Below are positions 41,814 through 50,008 of a stretch of 64,000 bases of DNA, in pieces. Source of the DNA: Acutalibacter muris (GTDB lineage: Bacteria; Bacillota; Clostridia; Oscillospirales; Acutalibacteraceae). Below the pieces are notes generated by a model. That model was not told where the DNA came from. It ran no database searches and saw only the letters and a program-made list of their open reading frames with translations. Positions within the stretch are counted from its first letter, which is position 1. Each line of letters starts with the position of its first letter. The stretch is from assembly GCF_002201475.1 (NCBI RefSeq), contig NZ_CP021422.1, positions 3,162,001-3,226,000 of the forward strand, read 5' to 3'. Made by a program: the position numbers and the translations under genes.

Positions 41814-43013
41814 CTATTCCACCAAGATTTTCTCCAGCACCCCTATCTCCTCCCAGCAGCGGCACTTGGCGGAGAGTATGCAGAGCCCATCGGAGAAGGT
41901 GAATTCCAGTTCCTCCTTCTTTACGCTGCTGCCCTGTGGCAGCTGGGCCTTCTGGACCTCCCGAAGCTTTCTGAGGGCCGCCGCCTTCTGCTCCTCCTCA
42001 GAGAGGGGCCGCTCCTGCTCCTCAAGGTATACGGTGGTCTGCCGCCGGAGCCCCAAAGGCAGCTTTACCCCCAGCACCTCCCACTGCCAGGCCTCCTCCC
42101 AGGACCTCACCGGCCCCTGGGGCTTTCCAAAGAGCCCCAGGGGTATCTCGGCCCCAAAGGCCCGGAGCCACAGCTCAGAGCCCCGCCCGGTCTCCCGCTC
42201 AAGGGTCTTTGTGCCACCCACCTGGACGGTGAACTCCCGGTAGGTCTCGGCGGTAACGCTGCCCCGGGCGGCCCCGGTCCTCTCATAGGGCTCCGGGGGC
42301 GGGGGAGCCCAGGGGTCCAGCCGCTCCTGATAGAGTCCCGCTATCAGCAGCTGACCCTCAAAGACCGTCTCCCCCGGCTCCACCTCCGGCCGGCCCTCGT
42401 GGGCCTCCAGCTTCACTATCCTTCCGGCCCTTGCCGCCACGATGTTGGAGAGCTCCCCTGTCTGCTCCCTCTCCGGCTTTGCCACGCCCTCCTTCACCGC
42501 CACGTCCGCAAAGCACCCGTCGGTGTTCACGCTGACCCAGCTGAGCCCGGGCAGCAGGGTCTGTATCCTCCCCTCCGGGTTCCCGGCCCTGAGATACTCC
42601 CGCCGGGCCCCCACATATACGCCGCTGTCCCTGGCAGCGTCCAGCACCTGGTTCGGGGGCAGCTTCTCCGTGCCGGAGACGGAGACGCCCCATACAAAGC
42701 CCGACATATGCCAGTAGAGCGCCGCCCCAAGGACGGCCCCGATTATCAGCCCCTTGCGCGCCCAGAGCCGGGCAAGCTGGAAGGGCAGGCCGCGCTTTTT
42801 TCCCACCCGGCACACCGCTCCGCACCGCCTGCACAGGGGGCGCAGCCTCCTATACTCCCCGGGCCTTATCCGGGCCCCGGCGGCCCCGCCCTCCCGGCGA
42901 AACCCCCAGAGCAGAAGCCCCCTCTTTGCCGCCATGGTAAAGAGCCTTGCGCCGTCCCCTTTTACCAGGAATTCCACATAGCCCGACAGCCAGTGGTATA
43001 TACGTGTCAGCAT
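41814..43013 (-). CDS. yqfD: Sporulation protein YqfD
   Basis: 399 aa, membrane protein with one central anchor (GLIIGAVLGAALYWHMSGFV, about residues 88-107) and a large POTRA-like/YqfD extracytoplasmic part (VSVSGTEKLPPNQVLDAARD). Needed for efficient sporulation, mother-cell side. Follows yqfC by nine bases. Confidence 0.92.
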   Translation of the reverse strand: MLTRIYHWLSGYVEFLVKGDGARLFTMAAKRGLLLWGFRREGGAAGARIRPGEYRRLRPLCRRCGAVCRVGKKRGLPFQLARLWARKGLIIGAVLGAALYWHMSGFVWGVSVSGTEKLPPNQVLDAARDSGVYVGARREYLRAGNPEGRIQTLLPGLSWVSVNTDGCFADVAVKEGVAKPEREQTGELSNIVAARAGRIVKLEAHEGRPEVEPGETVFEGQLLIAGLYQERLDPWAPPPPEPYERTGAARGSVTAETYREFTVQVGGTKTLERETGRGSELWLRAFGAEIPLGLFGKPQGPVRSWEEAWQWEVLGVKLPLGLRRQTTVYLEEQERPLSEEEQKAAALRKLREVQKAQLPQGSSVKKEELEFTFSDGLCILSAKCRCWEEIGVLEKILVE

Positions 43014-43022
43014 AGCGTCCCC

Positions 43023-43247
43023 CTAATAACTGTATTCCAAAGCTGAGATGACCCCCTCCACCATGGCCGAGCTGCTTGTAAGCTTGGTGAGCCGAAGGTC
43101 CCTGCCGCCTATGCGCACCGTAAGCCTCCCCGTGCGCAGCACCACCTTTTCACCGTCATAGTCCAATATACCGTCACAGCCGTCCACCACCGCGCTCCTG
43201 TTGCCGGTAAGGGTTATCACCCCGCCCCCTGTGGGCTTTTCCTGCAT
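43023..43247 (-). CDS. yqfC: Sporulation protein YqfC
   Basis: 74 aa, a small beta-rich protein of the YabP/YqfC family (VITLTGNRSAVVDGCDGILD; VRIGGRDLRLTKLTSS). The yqfC-yqfD pair is diagnostic for spore formers. No consensus sigma-E promoter was confirmed. Confidence 0.9.
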   Translation of the reverse strand: MQEKPTGGGVITLTGNRSAVVDGCDGILDYDGEKVVLRTGRLTVRIGGRDLRLTKLTSSSAMVEGVISALEYSY

Positions 43248-43322
43248 ATCGCCACCCCCTTCGGTAATATACTTATATGAAAATCACTCCCGCCATATTC
43301 ACCCCGAAAGGAGCTGCCCCCA

Positions 43323-44468
43323 ATGCTCGCTGCCCTTGTACTCCTGCTTCTGACCTTTGCCCTTTTGCTCTGGCCTGTGGCCGTGACCGGGGGCATAGCC
43401 TCCTCCCTCTCATATTGTCTCTCCGCTCTTGTGCCCTCCCTGTTCCCCTTTATGGTCCTGTGCGGCTTCGCGGTGGAGTCCTCGGCGGCCCTCTGGCTGT
43501 CCAGGCCCCTGGGCTTTTGCGCCCGGTATCTGTTCCGCCTGCCGGACTGCTGTGCCGCGCCGGTGCTCATGGGGCTTATAGGCGGCTATCCCGCCGGGGC
43601 CAGAGGGACCTCCCTGCTGCTGGAAAAGGGCAGGATAACGGAGAAGGAGGCCCGGCGTATGCTCATGTTCTGTGTGAACCCAGGCCTGGCCTTCACGGTC
43701 ACCTACCTTGGCATAGGGGTCTTCGGCAGCCCGGCCCTGGGCCTGCGGCTGTTCCTGTCGGTCACCCTGTCGGCGGTGGTCCTGGGTGTGCTCTCCGGGC
43801 TTTTCTCCCCTCTGCCCAGCCCTGATAAGCCCGGGGCTGAGCGTATGGAGAGCCGCCCCGGTGCCCTGACCCGCTCGGTAGAGGGAGCGGCACGCAGCGT
43901 GCTCTTGATGTGCGCCTTTCTCCTGCTGTTCTCGGGGCTCTCCGCCCTGCTCCATGAAGCCGGCATATTCCAAGGGGCGGTGCGGCTGCTGTCCCGGCTG
44001 GGGGTCTTTACCCCAAACCAGTGGGCGGCAATGCTCTCCTTCCTGTTGGAGGTCACCGGCGGCACAGGAGACGCAAGGGCCCTGGGGATAGGGCCGGGGT
44101 TCTTCGCCTTTGGGCTGGCCTTTGGGGGGGTATGCGTGCACTTGCAGGTGCTGGCCATGTTCAGAAAGCCGCCCATACGTCCGCCCCTATTTCTTCTCTG
44201 CCGCCTTGCCCACGGCCTGCTTTCGGCGGGGGCCTTCGCCCTTATGGGGGTAATATCCCCCATGGAGAACGCCTCCACGGCCCCCGTCATGGCCGGGATC
44301 TACCGGCCGGAGCTCTCCGGCGGTTGGAGAGGGGGCGCGTCCCTTGCGCTTATGTGCGCGGCCTTCCTGCTTATGGTCCCCGGAGAGACGGGGAAATCAA
44401 GTTTGCGTGCCCCCGGGCCAAAACTGATTTCCGTGGCGGGAGTGAAATTCCCCTTGCAAAACCGGTAA
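43323..44468 (+). CDS. ylbJ: Sporulation integral membrane protein YlbJ
   Basis: 381 aa with about eight to ten membrane segments. Nucleoside-recognition (Gate) domain features: LMGLIGGYPAGARGTSLLLE and a second half repeat (LSFLLEVTGGTGDARALGIG). Required for spore formation in Bacillus. Divergent from yqfCD. RBS AAAGGAG. Placing yqfCD and ylbJ side by side suggests coordinated mother-cell expression (inference). Confidence 0.9.
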   Translation: MLAALVLLLLTFALLLWPVAVTGGIASSLSYCLSALVPSLFPFMVLCGFAVESSAALWLSRPLGFCARYLFRLPDCCAAPVLMGLIGGYPAGARGTSLLLEKGRITEKEARRMLMFCVNPGLAFTVTYLGIGVFGSPALGLRLFLSVTLSAVVLGVLSGLFSPLPSPDKPGAERMESRPGALTRSVEGAARSVLLMCAFLLLFSGLSALLHEAGIFQGAVRLLSRLGVFTPNQWAAMLSFLLEVTGGTGDARALGIGPGFFAFGLAFGGVCVHLQVLAMFRKPPIRPPLFLLCRLAHGLLSAGAFALMGVISPMENASTAPVMAGIYRPELSGGWRGGASLALMCAAFLLMVPGETGKSSLRAPGPKLISVAGVKFPLQNR

Positions 44469-44515
44469 GATTCCTGTATAATTTCAGTAAATGCAACCTG
44501 AAGGAAGGATGAACC

Positions 44516-44734
44516 TTGCGCAAAAAGACCTCTCCACTGTTCGGCGGCAGCGTGCCCGTAAGCTGTGCCTACTGCGACTATAACGCCTCCCCCGCCGGGG
44601 ACCCTGTCTGCCGCCTTGGGCTGAAGCTCCCGGAGTCTGGCAAATGCGGCCGCTACCGCTATAACCCCCTTCTGAGGGAGCCGAAGAATCCCCCGCCTCT
44701 GCCGGAGCACGACCCGGAGGAATTCAAGCTGTGA
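44516..44734 (+). CDS. Small four-cysteine protein, conserved unknown
   Basis: 72 aa from a TTG start, with AAGGAAGGA upstream. Four Cys (SCAYCDYN, DPVCRLGL, GKCGRY) could bind a metal; the rest is Pro-rich. Similar small proteins appear in Clostridia. It follows ylbJ by 47 bases and ends before a terminator. Confidence 0.65.
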   Translation: MRKKTSPLFGGSVPVSCAYCDYNASPAGDPVCRLGLKLPESGKCGRYRYNPLLREPKNPPPLPEHDPEEFKL

Positions 44735-44741
44735 AGAACAG

Positions 44742-44780
44742 CAGGGCCGCACCCTGTTTAGGAGCGCGGCCCTGTTTCTC
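44742..44780. terminator. Terminator between convergent genes
   Basis: Stem CAGGGCCGC (44742-44750) / GCGGCCCTG (44766-44774), then TTTCTC; works for the small Cys protein and probably also the SLH protein. Confidence 0.75.
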
Positions 44781-44793
44781 TATTTTACGGCTT

Positions 44794-46419
44794 TTACCTG
44801 AAGGTCAGCACGTTGTTCAAAAGCCTCTCCCTTGGCCCAGTAAAGTATAGCCCCCCTGCATACAGGTTCGCTGAGCCGCCGCCGTCCAGGTTCACCGCGC
44901 TGTCACATCCAAGGCCTACCATGACCTTTGACATCTCCGGCAGGCTGGCGTAGGCCGTGACTATCACCAGGTCGCCGTCGGGCTTTACACCCATGCAGAC
45001 CCGCACGTCGCCGGAGAAGTTGTTGATGTGGTCAAGACCCTCGGCGGCATAGGTGCCGGAGTCCCCATAGGCCCTTCCGCCCTTCACAAGCCTCGGCCCC
45101 ACGGCCACGCAATACTTTATGTCCTGGGTGCTGGAGCCCCTGTACTCCACCTGCTTGTCTATGACGCTGCCCACAGCCATGGTGCTGATAAACTCGTTCT
45201 GATACTGGCGGTCCGCCTGCTGAACGATAAGATAGCCGCTCTCGGGTATCTCCACGTCCGTATCGTGGTAGATATCCGTCACAAAGCCCTCTTTGTCCAC
45301 CTTCACGGCGTACTTGGGGGCAAAGCCCAGCCTGCTGCCCCAAGCCCGGGTGAAGATAATGCGCGAGCCGTCCGTAGGCCGGGAGGGCCTCCTGTTCACG
45401 GCCACCTCTTTGGCGGTTTTCTCAGAGCCGTCGTACCTGACGGCGGTAAGGGTCACATAGGTGAAGAAGTTCTCCACCGACCAGCGGCCCGAACCGTCCA
45501 TGATTATGGCGGACTTCTGAGGGGAGTAGTTGTTGAAGGTGGTCACAAGCTCCCGGTTCTTCACTATGGTCCCATAGGGCGCATAGCTCTCCATGTCGAA
45601 GAAGGCCCCGTTCACAGCTATCTCGGCCCCGGCCCGCCTGATAAGGGAGCCCACGCTCTCTCCGCCGTTGACCCTGCTGCCGCCCATGACCACGTTGGGG
45701 GTGAAGTCCATAGGGTCAAAGCTCACCCCGGACACGGACACGCCGCCCACCCTTCTGCGCACCACCTTGAACCTGGGAGCCCGGCCCAGCTTCAGGAAGG
45801 CGGAGAACATCTGGGCCGCTTCACAGCGCCTGCTGGTGTCGGTGGGACGGAAATAGCCGTTGTCACCCTTTATTATCCCGGCCCGCACACAGGCCTCCAC
45901 GCTCTCCCTGGCGTAGCGGGTTATCTTGCCGCTGTCCGCAAAGGAGACGGAGCTTGTGGTTGGGGGGAGCTCTATGCACATGGCCCTTGAATAGTTCACA
46001 AGCATAACGGCCATGTCCTGGCGGGTTATCATTTTGCTCGGATTGAATTTGCCGCCGCTGCCGCTTACTATGCCGTTGTCGTTGGCCCAGTTGATGTACT
46101 TGTTGGCCCAGTGGCCGCCGCCCACGTCCGAGAAATTCCCTCTGTACTTGTACTCCGACAGCTCCTCCTCAGAGAGGGCCGTCTTGGCCAGCATTGTAGT
46201 GAACTCCGCCCGGGTCATGGGGCTGTTGGGCTCGAACCTGCCGCCGCCTTTGCCGCTCATTATGCCCCTTGACGTCAGGTCCTTCACCGCCGCAGTGTAC
46301 CAGGCCCCGTTCGGCACGTCGGAAAAGCCCGCCGCAGCCCCTGCCGGTACGGCGGCAAGGGCGCAAAGCAGCGCCGCCGAGAGCAGGAAAGAGAGCGCCC
46401 GCTTCAATATATTCTTCAT
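44794..46419 (-). CDS. S-layer-homology protein with phosphodiester glycosidase domain
   Basis: 541 aa, secreted. Signal peptide (FLLSAALLCALAAVPAGAAA), three SLH repeats (about 30-215: FSDVPNGAWYTAAVKDLTSR; FSDVGGGHWANKYINWANDN; third with GIIKGDNGYFRPTD) that bind pyruvylated wall polymer, then a C-terminal NAGPA/phosphodiester glycosidase domain (ending VNLDGGGSANLYAGG). It should act on the cell surface, on glycan phosphodiesters. A palindrome overlaps its start site. Confidence 0.9.
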   Translation of the reverse strand: MKNILKRALSFLLSAALLCALAAVPAGAAAGFSDVPNGAWYTAAVKDLTSRGIMSGKGGGRFEPNSPMTRAEFTTMLAKTALSEEELSEYKYRGNFSDVGGGHWANKYINWANDNGIVSGSGGKFNPSKMITRQDMAVMLVNYSRAMCIELPPTTSSVSFADSGKITRYARESVEACVRAGIIKGDNGYFRPTDTSRRCEAAQMFSAFLKLGRAPRFKVVRRRVGGVSVSGVSFDPMDFTPNVVMGGSRVNGGESVGSLIRRAGAEIAVNGAFFDMESYAPYGTIVKNRELVTTFNNYSPQKSAIIMDGSGRWSVENFFTYVTLTAVRYDGSEKTAKEVAVNRRPSRPTDGSRIIFTRAWGSRLGFAPKYAVKVDKEGFVTDIYHDTDVEIPESGYLIVQQADRQYQNEFISTMAVGSVIDKQVEYRGSSTQDIKYCVAVGPRLVKGGRAYGDSGTYAAEGLDHINNFSGDVRVCMGVKPDGDLVIVTAYASLPEMSKVMVGLGCDSAVNLDGGGSANLYAGGLYFTGPRERLLNNVLTFR

Positions 46420-46452
46420 GTTATTCCTCCTCCTTTGCTTGAAAGCTTTCTA

Positions 46453-46477
46453 AAAATGTACGCTATGCGTACATTTT
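46453..46477. promoter_or_regulatory. Operator-like palindrome
   Basis: Perfect 11-bp arms AAAATGTACGC / GCGTACATTTT around TAT, overlapping the -10 of the SLH-protein promoter. A regulator-binding site is likely; the regulator is unknown. Confidence 0.6.
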
Positions 46478-46501
46478 ATCACGTTTTTGGTCTTTTGTCC
46501 A
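46473..46501 (-). promoter_or_regulatory. Promoter of the SLH-glycosidase gene
   Basis: On the minus strand TGGACA (46496-46501), 17-base spacer, TAAAAT (46473-46478). Confidence 0.65.
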
Positions 46502-46509
46502 GTAAAAGC

Positions 46510-46538
46510 TTGAACTTTTTGGGGGATTTTGGTATAAT
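46510..46538 (+). promoter_or_regulatory. Promoter of the zinc-ribbon membrane protein
   Basis: TTGAAC (46510-46515), 17-base spacer, TATAAT (46533-46538), about 90 bases before the ATG. Confidence 0.7.
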
Positions 46539-46625
46539 ATGGGTGCTTGCATTTTCCGTCGCGATAATGTAATATATATTTTGTAAGACTTTCAGTAAAC
46601 AATAAATATCCTGGAGGGTTTCAAA

Positions 46626-47648
46626 ATGATTTGTCCAAAATGCGGCCGCGATATCCCCGACGGCACCGTTTGCCCCTGTTCGCTTGAGGGGCCGCCGCTG
46701 TCCGATAACCCGGCGCTGAACGCTCTGAAGACCGTGGGCTCCTCGCCCCTGTTCCTGGCGCTGGCCGTGCTCATGTCGGCCTGGGCCCTTCTGACTATTT
46801 TCTCCTCGCTGGGGGTCAGCGACGCCATGTCCAGCGTCTACGTCTACGCCTTCCAGTATGGGCTGGACATGGACCAGGTACAGGCCATTATGAACGCCAT
46901 GCGCTCCTCCTCGATGGTCACCGCCGTGCTGGGCTCCATCCCGGCCATACTCACCGCCGTAGCCATGTGGCTGCACTTCTCCACCTGCAAGAGCCGCCAG
47001 AGCGGTAATATCTCCACCGCCGGGCTCACCATCTGCAAGGTGCTCTCGTACATAAGCCTTGTGGGGCTGTGCCTCGCCGGAGTGCTGGTGCTGTGCGGGT
47101 TCGCCATTATCATCATAGCCTTCCTGGTAAGCGACGCGCCCCTGGGCTCCCTGTTCGACGCATACGGCGGCTACTACAGCTACGGCAGCAGCTTCTCCGA
47201 CGAGGAGGCCACCATCGCCGTGGTGGTGGTGCTGGGGGTGTTCGCCCTTATCATCGGCTTTGCAATGGGCCTTGCCATCGCCTATCAGGCCAGCATTATC
47301 CGCATGATAAACCGGACAAAGACCGTTGCCGCCACCGGCATGGCTGACGACCGGGTGTCCGGCTACCTTGTGGGCATGACCGGCTTTTCCGCCGCATGCA
47401 GCATAATCTCCGGGCTCTTCGCCCTGTTCACCGCCCCCCTGACCGGCGCGGCCAGCCTTGCCCACGCCGCAGGGCTTATCCTTATGATCGTGCTCCTTCG
47501 CACCTACGGCAAGGCCATGAACCAGGTGCTGTATCCACCCATGCAGCCTCCAATGCCGCCCATGTACGGCACACCACAGCAGAATTTTGCCGAGCAGCAG
47601 TATGCGCCCCAGGACGCTCAGCAGCCGCCACAGCCGCCGGTGGAATGA
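46626..47648 (+). CDS. Zinc-ribbon membrane protein, unknown
   Basis: 340 aa. N-terminal zinc ribbon (MICPKCGRDIPDGTVCPCS), then about five hydrophobic segments (VLMSAWALLTIFSS; VLVLCGFAIIIIAFLV; AIAVVVVLGVFALIIGFAMG and others) and a Pro/Gln/Met-rich tail. Zinc-ribbon plus membrane helices is common in Firmicutes proteins of unknown role. RBS GGAGGG. Confidence 0.75.
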   Translation: MICPKCGRDIPDGTVCPCSLEGPPLSDNPALNALKTVGSSPLFLALAVLMSAWALLTIFSSLGVSDAMSSVYVYAFQYGLDMDQVQAIMNAMRSSSMVTAVLGSIPAILTAVAMWLHFSTCKSRQSGNISTAGLTICKVLSYISLVGLCLAGVLVLCGFAIIIIAFLVSDAPLGSLFDAYGGYYSYGSSFSDEEATIAVVVVLGVFALIIGFAMGLAIAYQASIIRMINRTKTVAATGMADDRVSGYLVGMTGFSAACSIISGLFALFTAPLTGAASLAHAAGLILMIVLLRTYGKAMNQVLYPPMQPPMPPMYGTPQQNFAEQQYAPQDAQQPPQPPVE

Positions 47649-47714
47649 GGGACGGCGCAGCCGGGGGGCTTTACAACGAGTCCCCCGGCGTGGTATATAA
47701 AGACAGAAAAAATG

Positions 47715-47819
47715 CTATATTTTAAGCTTGTAACCGTTCCCTCGCCCGGAACGGTTACTTTTTTGCGTCTTTATCAGCTCCACCAGGAGATACACAAGGG
47801 CGCCAAATAGGGCCGCCAT
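47715..47819 (-). CDS. Small hydrophobic peptide frame, toxin-like
   Basis: 34 codons on the minus strand: MAALFGALVYLLVELIKTQK, then SNRSGRG through the hairpin stem. A GGGGG stretch lies ten bases before ATG. The hydrophobic helix ending in Lys, and the A-run plus GTAACCGTTCC hairpin directly after it, mirror the toxin gene at 52060 (which ends AAAAAG TAA GCAACCGTTCC). One base in the A-run would have to change for it to stop at the same place. It may be a decayed copy or chance. Confidence 0.3.
   Translation of the reverse strand: MAALFGALVYLLVELIKTQKSNRSGRGNGYKLKI
47730..47765 (+). terminator. Terminator after the zinc-ribbon gene
   Basis: Perfect 11-bp stem GTAACCGTTCC / GGAACGGTTAC, 7-base loop, TTTTTT. 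The stem is nearly identical to the terminator at 52156. Confidence 0.88.
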
Positions 47820-47905
47820 TATCCACAACCCCCGAAAAAACCTGTGACCCCCCGCGTCCTTTGACGATATAAGTAGTAGAGACTAAACCGGAGGGAGGAT
47901 GACCT

Positions 47906-48481
47906 ATGAAAAAGCTCATACTCATACTGCTGTCCCTTGCCCTTGCTGTCCTTACCGCCTGCGCCCCCCAGGAGAGCCCGGATATTCCGGTATCCGCCGG
48001 CGGGACCAGCGTATCGCCGGTACCGGGAAATCTTGTGCCCCCAGAACCCATTCCCGACCCTACGCCCGAATCTACCGCTGAACCCGTGGGACCTACCCCC
48101 GAGCCCACCCCCGACAGAAGCGTGGAGATAACCGTTGACGACAGCCTTGATTATGACAGGGCGCCGGAGGATATAGAAGGTATCATTTATCTCTCGGCGG
48201 AAAAGTGGAGGGAGAACCTCTTTGAGGGGACCGGCGTAGAGGAGTATGAGTGCACAAGGCTTACGCTGTATGACGTGGCCGACAGCTCCTTCTGCTACTC
48301 CATGCACTGCCGGTTCCTGTCCGAGGGTGAGCCCTCAGAGGAACTCATGGCCGGGAACACCGTCCCCGACGAAAGCCGGGAGGGCTGGTACAGGTTTTCC
48401 CGGCAGATAAGGGTGGAGCGGGACGGCGATCTCTGGGAGATAGCGGAGGTGGGCACCTGGGGTATACGTGCGGATAGCTAG
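47906..48481 (+). CDS. Putative lipoprotein with Pro/Thr-rich linker
   Basis: 191 aa. Lipoprotein signal peptide with lipobox LTAC (Cys 19), a Pro/Thr/Glu-rich spacer (about residues 20-70), and a globular domain of about 120 residues with two Cys (YECTRL, MHCRF). RBS GGAGGGAGG. Family not recognised; membrane-anchored on the outside. Confidence 0.75.
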   Translation: MKKLILILLSLALAVLTACAPQESPDIPVSAGGTSVSPVPGNLVPPEPIPDPTPESTAEPVGPTPEPTPDRSVEITVDDSLDYDRAPEDIEGIIYLSAEKWRENLFEGTGVEEYECTRLTLYDVADSSFCYSMHCRFLSEGEPSEELMAGNTVPDESREGWYRFSRQIRVERDGDLWEIAEVGTWGIRADS

Positions 48482-48559
48482 GCGGAGAGCGTTTGCTTGC
48501 AATAAAAGCAGATTTATGATATGATATAAAGTATATAGAAGGTTACGGGAGTGATTACT

Positions 48560-49927
48560 ATGTTCAAAAAACTTGCCCTATTTATGTCGCTTTTAGCCCT
48601 TCTGGGCCTTGCCGCCTGCTCCAGGCCCGGGAAAGAGACCCCGAAGCCCGAAGATCTGGACCCCAAGGAGCCCCTGACCATCTGCTTCGACCTGGACGCC
48701 AGCTTTGACCCCCGGCACTTCGACTTTGACTCCGGCCAGGCAAAATACACCGGCGCAAAGCTCCGGCAGGAGGCCGTGGACGGTTTTCTTGAGGAGCTGG
48801 CGGCAGTGGGCGGGCCCCGGAACGTGCAGGTGGAATTTCTCGAGGATCTTGGCTCCGACCGGGAGGGCCAGCTTACCCGGCTTCGGGCGGAGCTTATGGC
48901 CGGGGAGGGCCCGGACCTGTTCGTGCTGCGCCAGAACGGGGCCTCGGACCTGTTCCTGTTCCCGGAGAAGAAGATGGAGGACGGCCTGTTCCTCTGCCTT
49001 GACGGCTATATGGAGCGGGCCCGGTTCATGGAGCCGGACAAAATGCTCTCGCCGGTCTTTGACGCGGGAAAGTCCTCTGATGGGCGGCGGTTCCTGCTGC
49101 CCGTCACCTATGACATAGACGCGGCTCTCATGCGCTCGTCATACCTTCATACGGACCCGGGGCAAAAGCTGACCCTCTCCGACCTTCTGGACCCGGAGGG
49201 CCCACTGGGGAGCGCCCTCTCCCTCTGGCACAACAAGGAGTTTGACGAGTGTTTCACAGGGATATACCCGGCCCTGGGGCAACTGGCCGACTATAAGGCC
49301 GAGAGCCTTAACTTCTCAAAGGAGGAGCTGGGGGAGTTCTTCTCGGAGCTCCTGGAATATGAAAGGCGCGTGCACTCCGGGGAGATAGCTTCTCCCAGCG
49401 GGGTGTTCACCGGCGATATTGCCCATGCCAACGCCGACCTTGCCTCCCGGCAGTGGGCCATGGAGCCGGTGACGATGGTGCCGCTATATGACAGCGACGG
49501 CGGAGTTACCGCCCGGGTGGACGTTTTTGCCGGGGTGAACGCAAACGCCAAAAACCCCGCAGGGGCCTTCTTCGCCGCCGACCTGCTGCTGGACCGGGAG
49601 TATATGCAGGACTCGGACATACATATGTATCTGTGGTGCAACGCTCTCCCCATATACACCGACCTGTTCGGCCCGGACACCACCGTGCCCTATATCCGCG
49701 AGGCCTTTTCCGGGGGCGGTGACCTGCGGGACGGCCTGCAGGGGAGCTGCTGGGAGGCCTTCGGGGAGCTCCTGGAGGAGATAACCGGCGCAGAGTTCCC
49801 CACAAAGCTGGACACGGAGATATCCAGGGGCTACTATGCCTACTTCAGCGCGGAAAGCGACGCGGCCCGCCAGAAGGCCGTTTCCGACGCGTACACTACT
49901 ATGAGTATGCTCCTGGGGGAGTCCTGA
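48560..49927 (+). CDS. Orphan extracellular solute-binding-like lipoprotein
   Basis: 455 aa. Start ATG 48560 (GGGAG eight bases upstream) is preferred over GTG 48551. Lipobox LAAC (Cys about 20). Body resembles family 1 sugar-binding proteins (AELMAGEGPDLFVLRQNG; NPAGAFFAADLLL). No permease or ATPase gene is nearby, so it may serve a distant transporter or be a sensor. Ligand unknown. Confidence 0.8.
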   Translation: MFKKLALFMSLLALLGLAACSRPGKETPKPEDLDPKEPLTICFDLDASFDPRHFDFDSGQAKYTGAKLRQEAVDGFLEELAAVGGPRNVQVEFLEDLGSDREGQLTRLRAELMAGEGPDLFVLRQNGASDLFLFPEKKMEDGLFLCLDGYMERARFMEPDKMLSPVFDAGKSSDGRRFLLPVTYDIDAALMRSSYLHTDPGQKLTLSDLLDPEGPLGSALSLWHNKEFDECFTGIYPALGQLADYKAESLNFSKEELGEFFSELLEYERRVHSGEIASPSGVFTGDIAHANADLASRQWAMEPVTMVPLYDSDGGVTARVDVFAGVNANAKNPAGAFFAADLLLDREYMQDSDIHMYLWCNALPIYTDLFGPDTTVPYIREAFSGGGDLRDGLQGSCWEAFGELLEEITGAEFPTKLDTEISRGYYAYFSAESDAARQKAVSDAYTTMSMLLGES

Positions 49928-49933
49928 CCCAAA

Positions 49934-49966
49934 GGAACCCCCGGAGCCGTAATCTCCGGGGGTTCC
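49934..49966. terminator. Terminator between convergent genes
   Basis: Perfect 13-bp stem GGAACCCCCGGAG / CTCCGGGGGTTCC with a 7-base loop, between the lipoprotein and ABC-F genes. Confidence 0.75.
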
Positions 49967-50008
49967 CATTTGGCAGAGCAGGATGTCTGTTAGGCTTTTC
50001 TGTCTATA

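Noticed and set aside
41334..43046. Long plus-strand open frame opposite phoH and yqfD
   Set aside because: Low-complexity Leu/Pro/Gly/Arg sequence with no domain; the minus-strand frames are clear phoH and yqfD. GC-rich codon shadow.
46479..47465. 328-codon minus-strand frame opposite the zinc-ribbon protein
   Set aside because: Gly/His/Gln-rich low-complexity product typical of a shadow; the plus strand has promoter, ribosome site and zinc ribbon.
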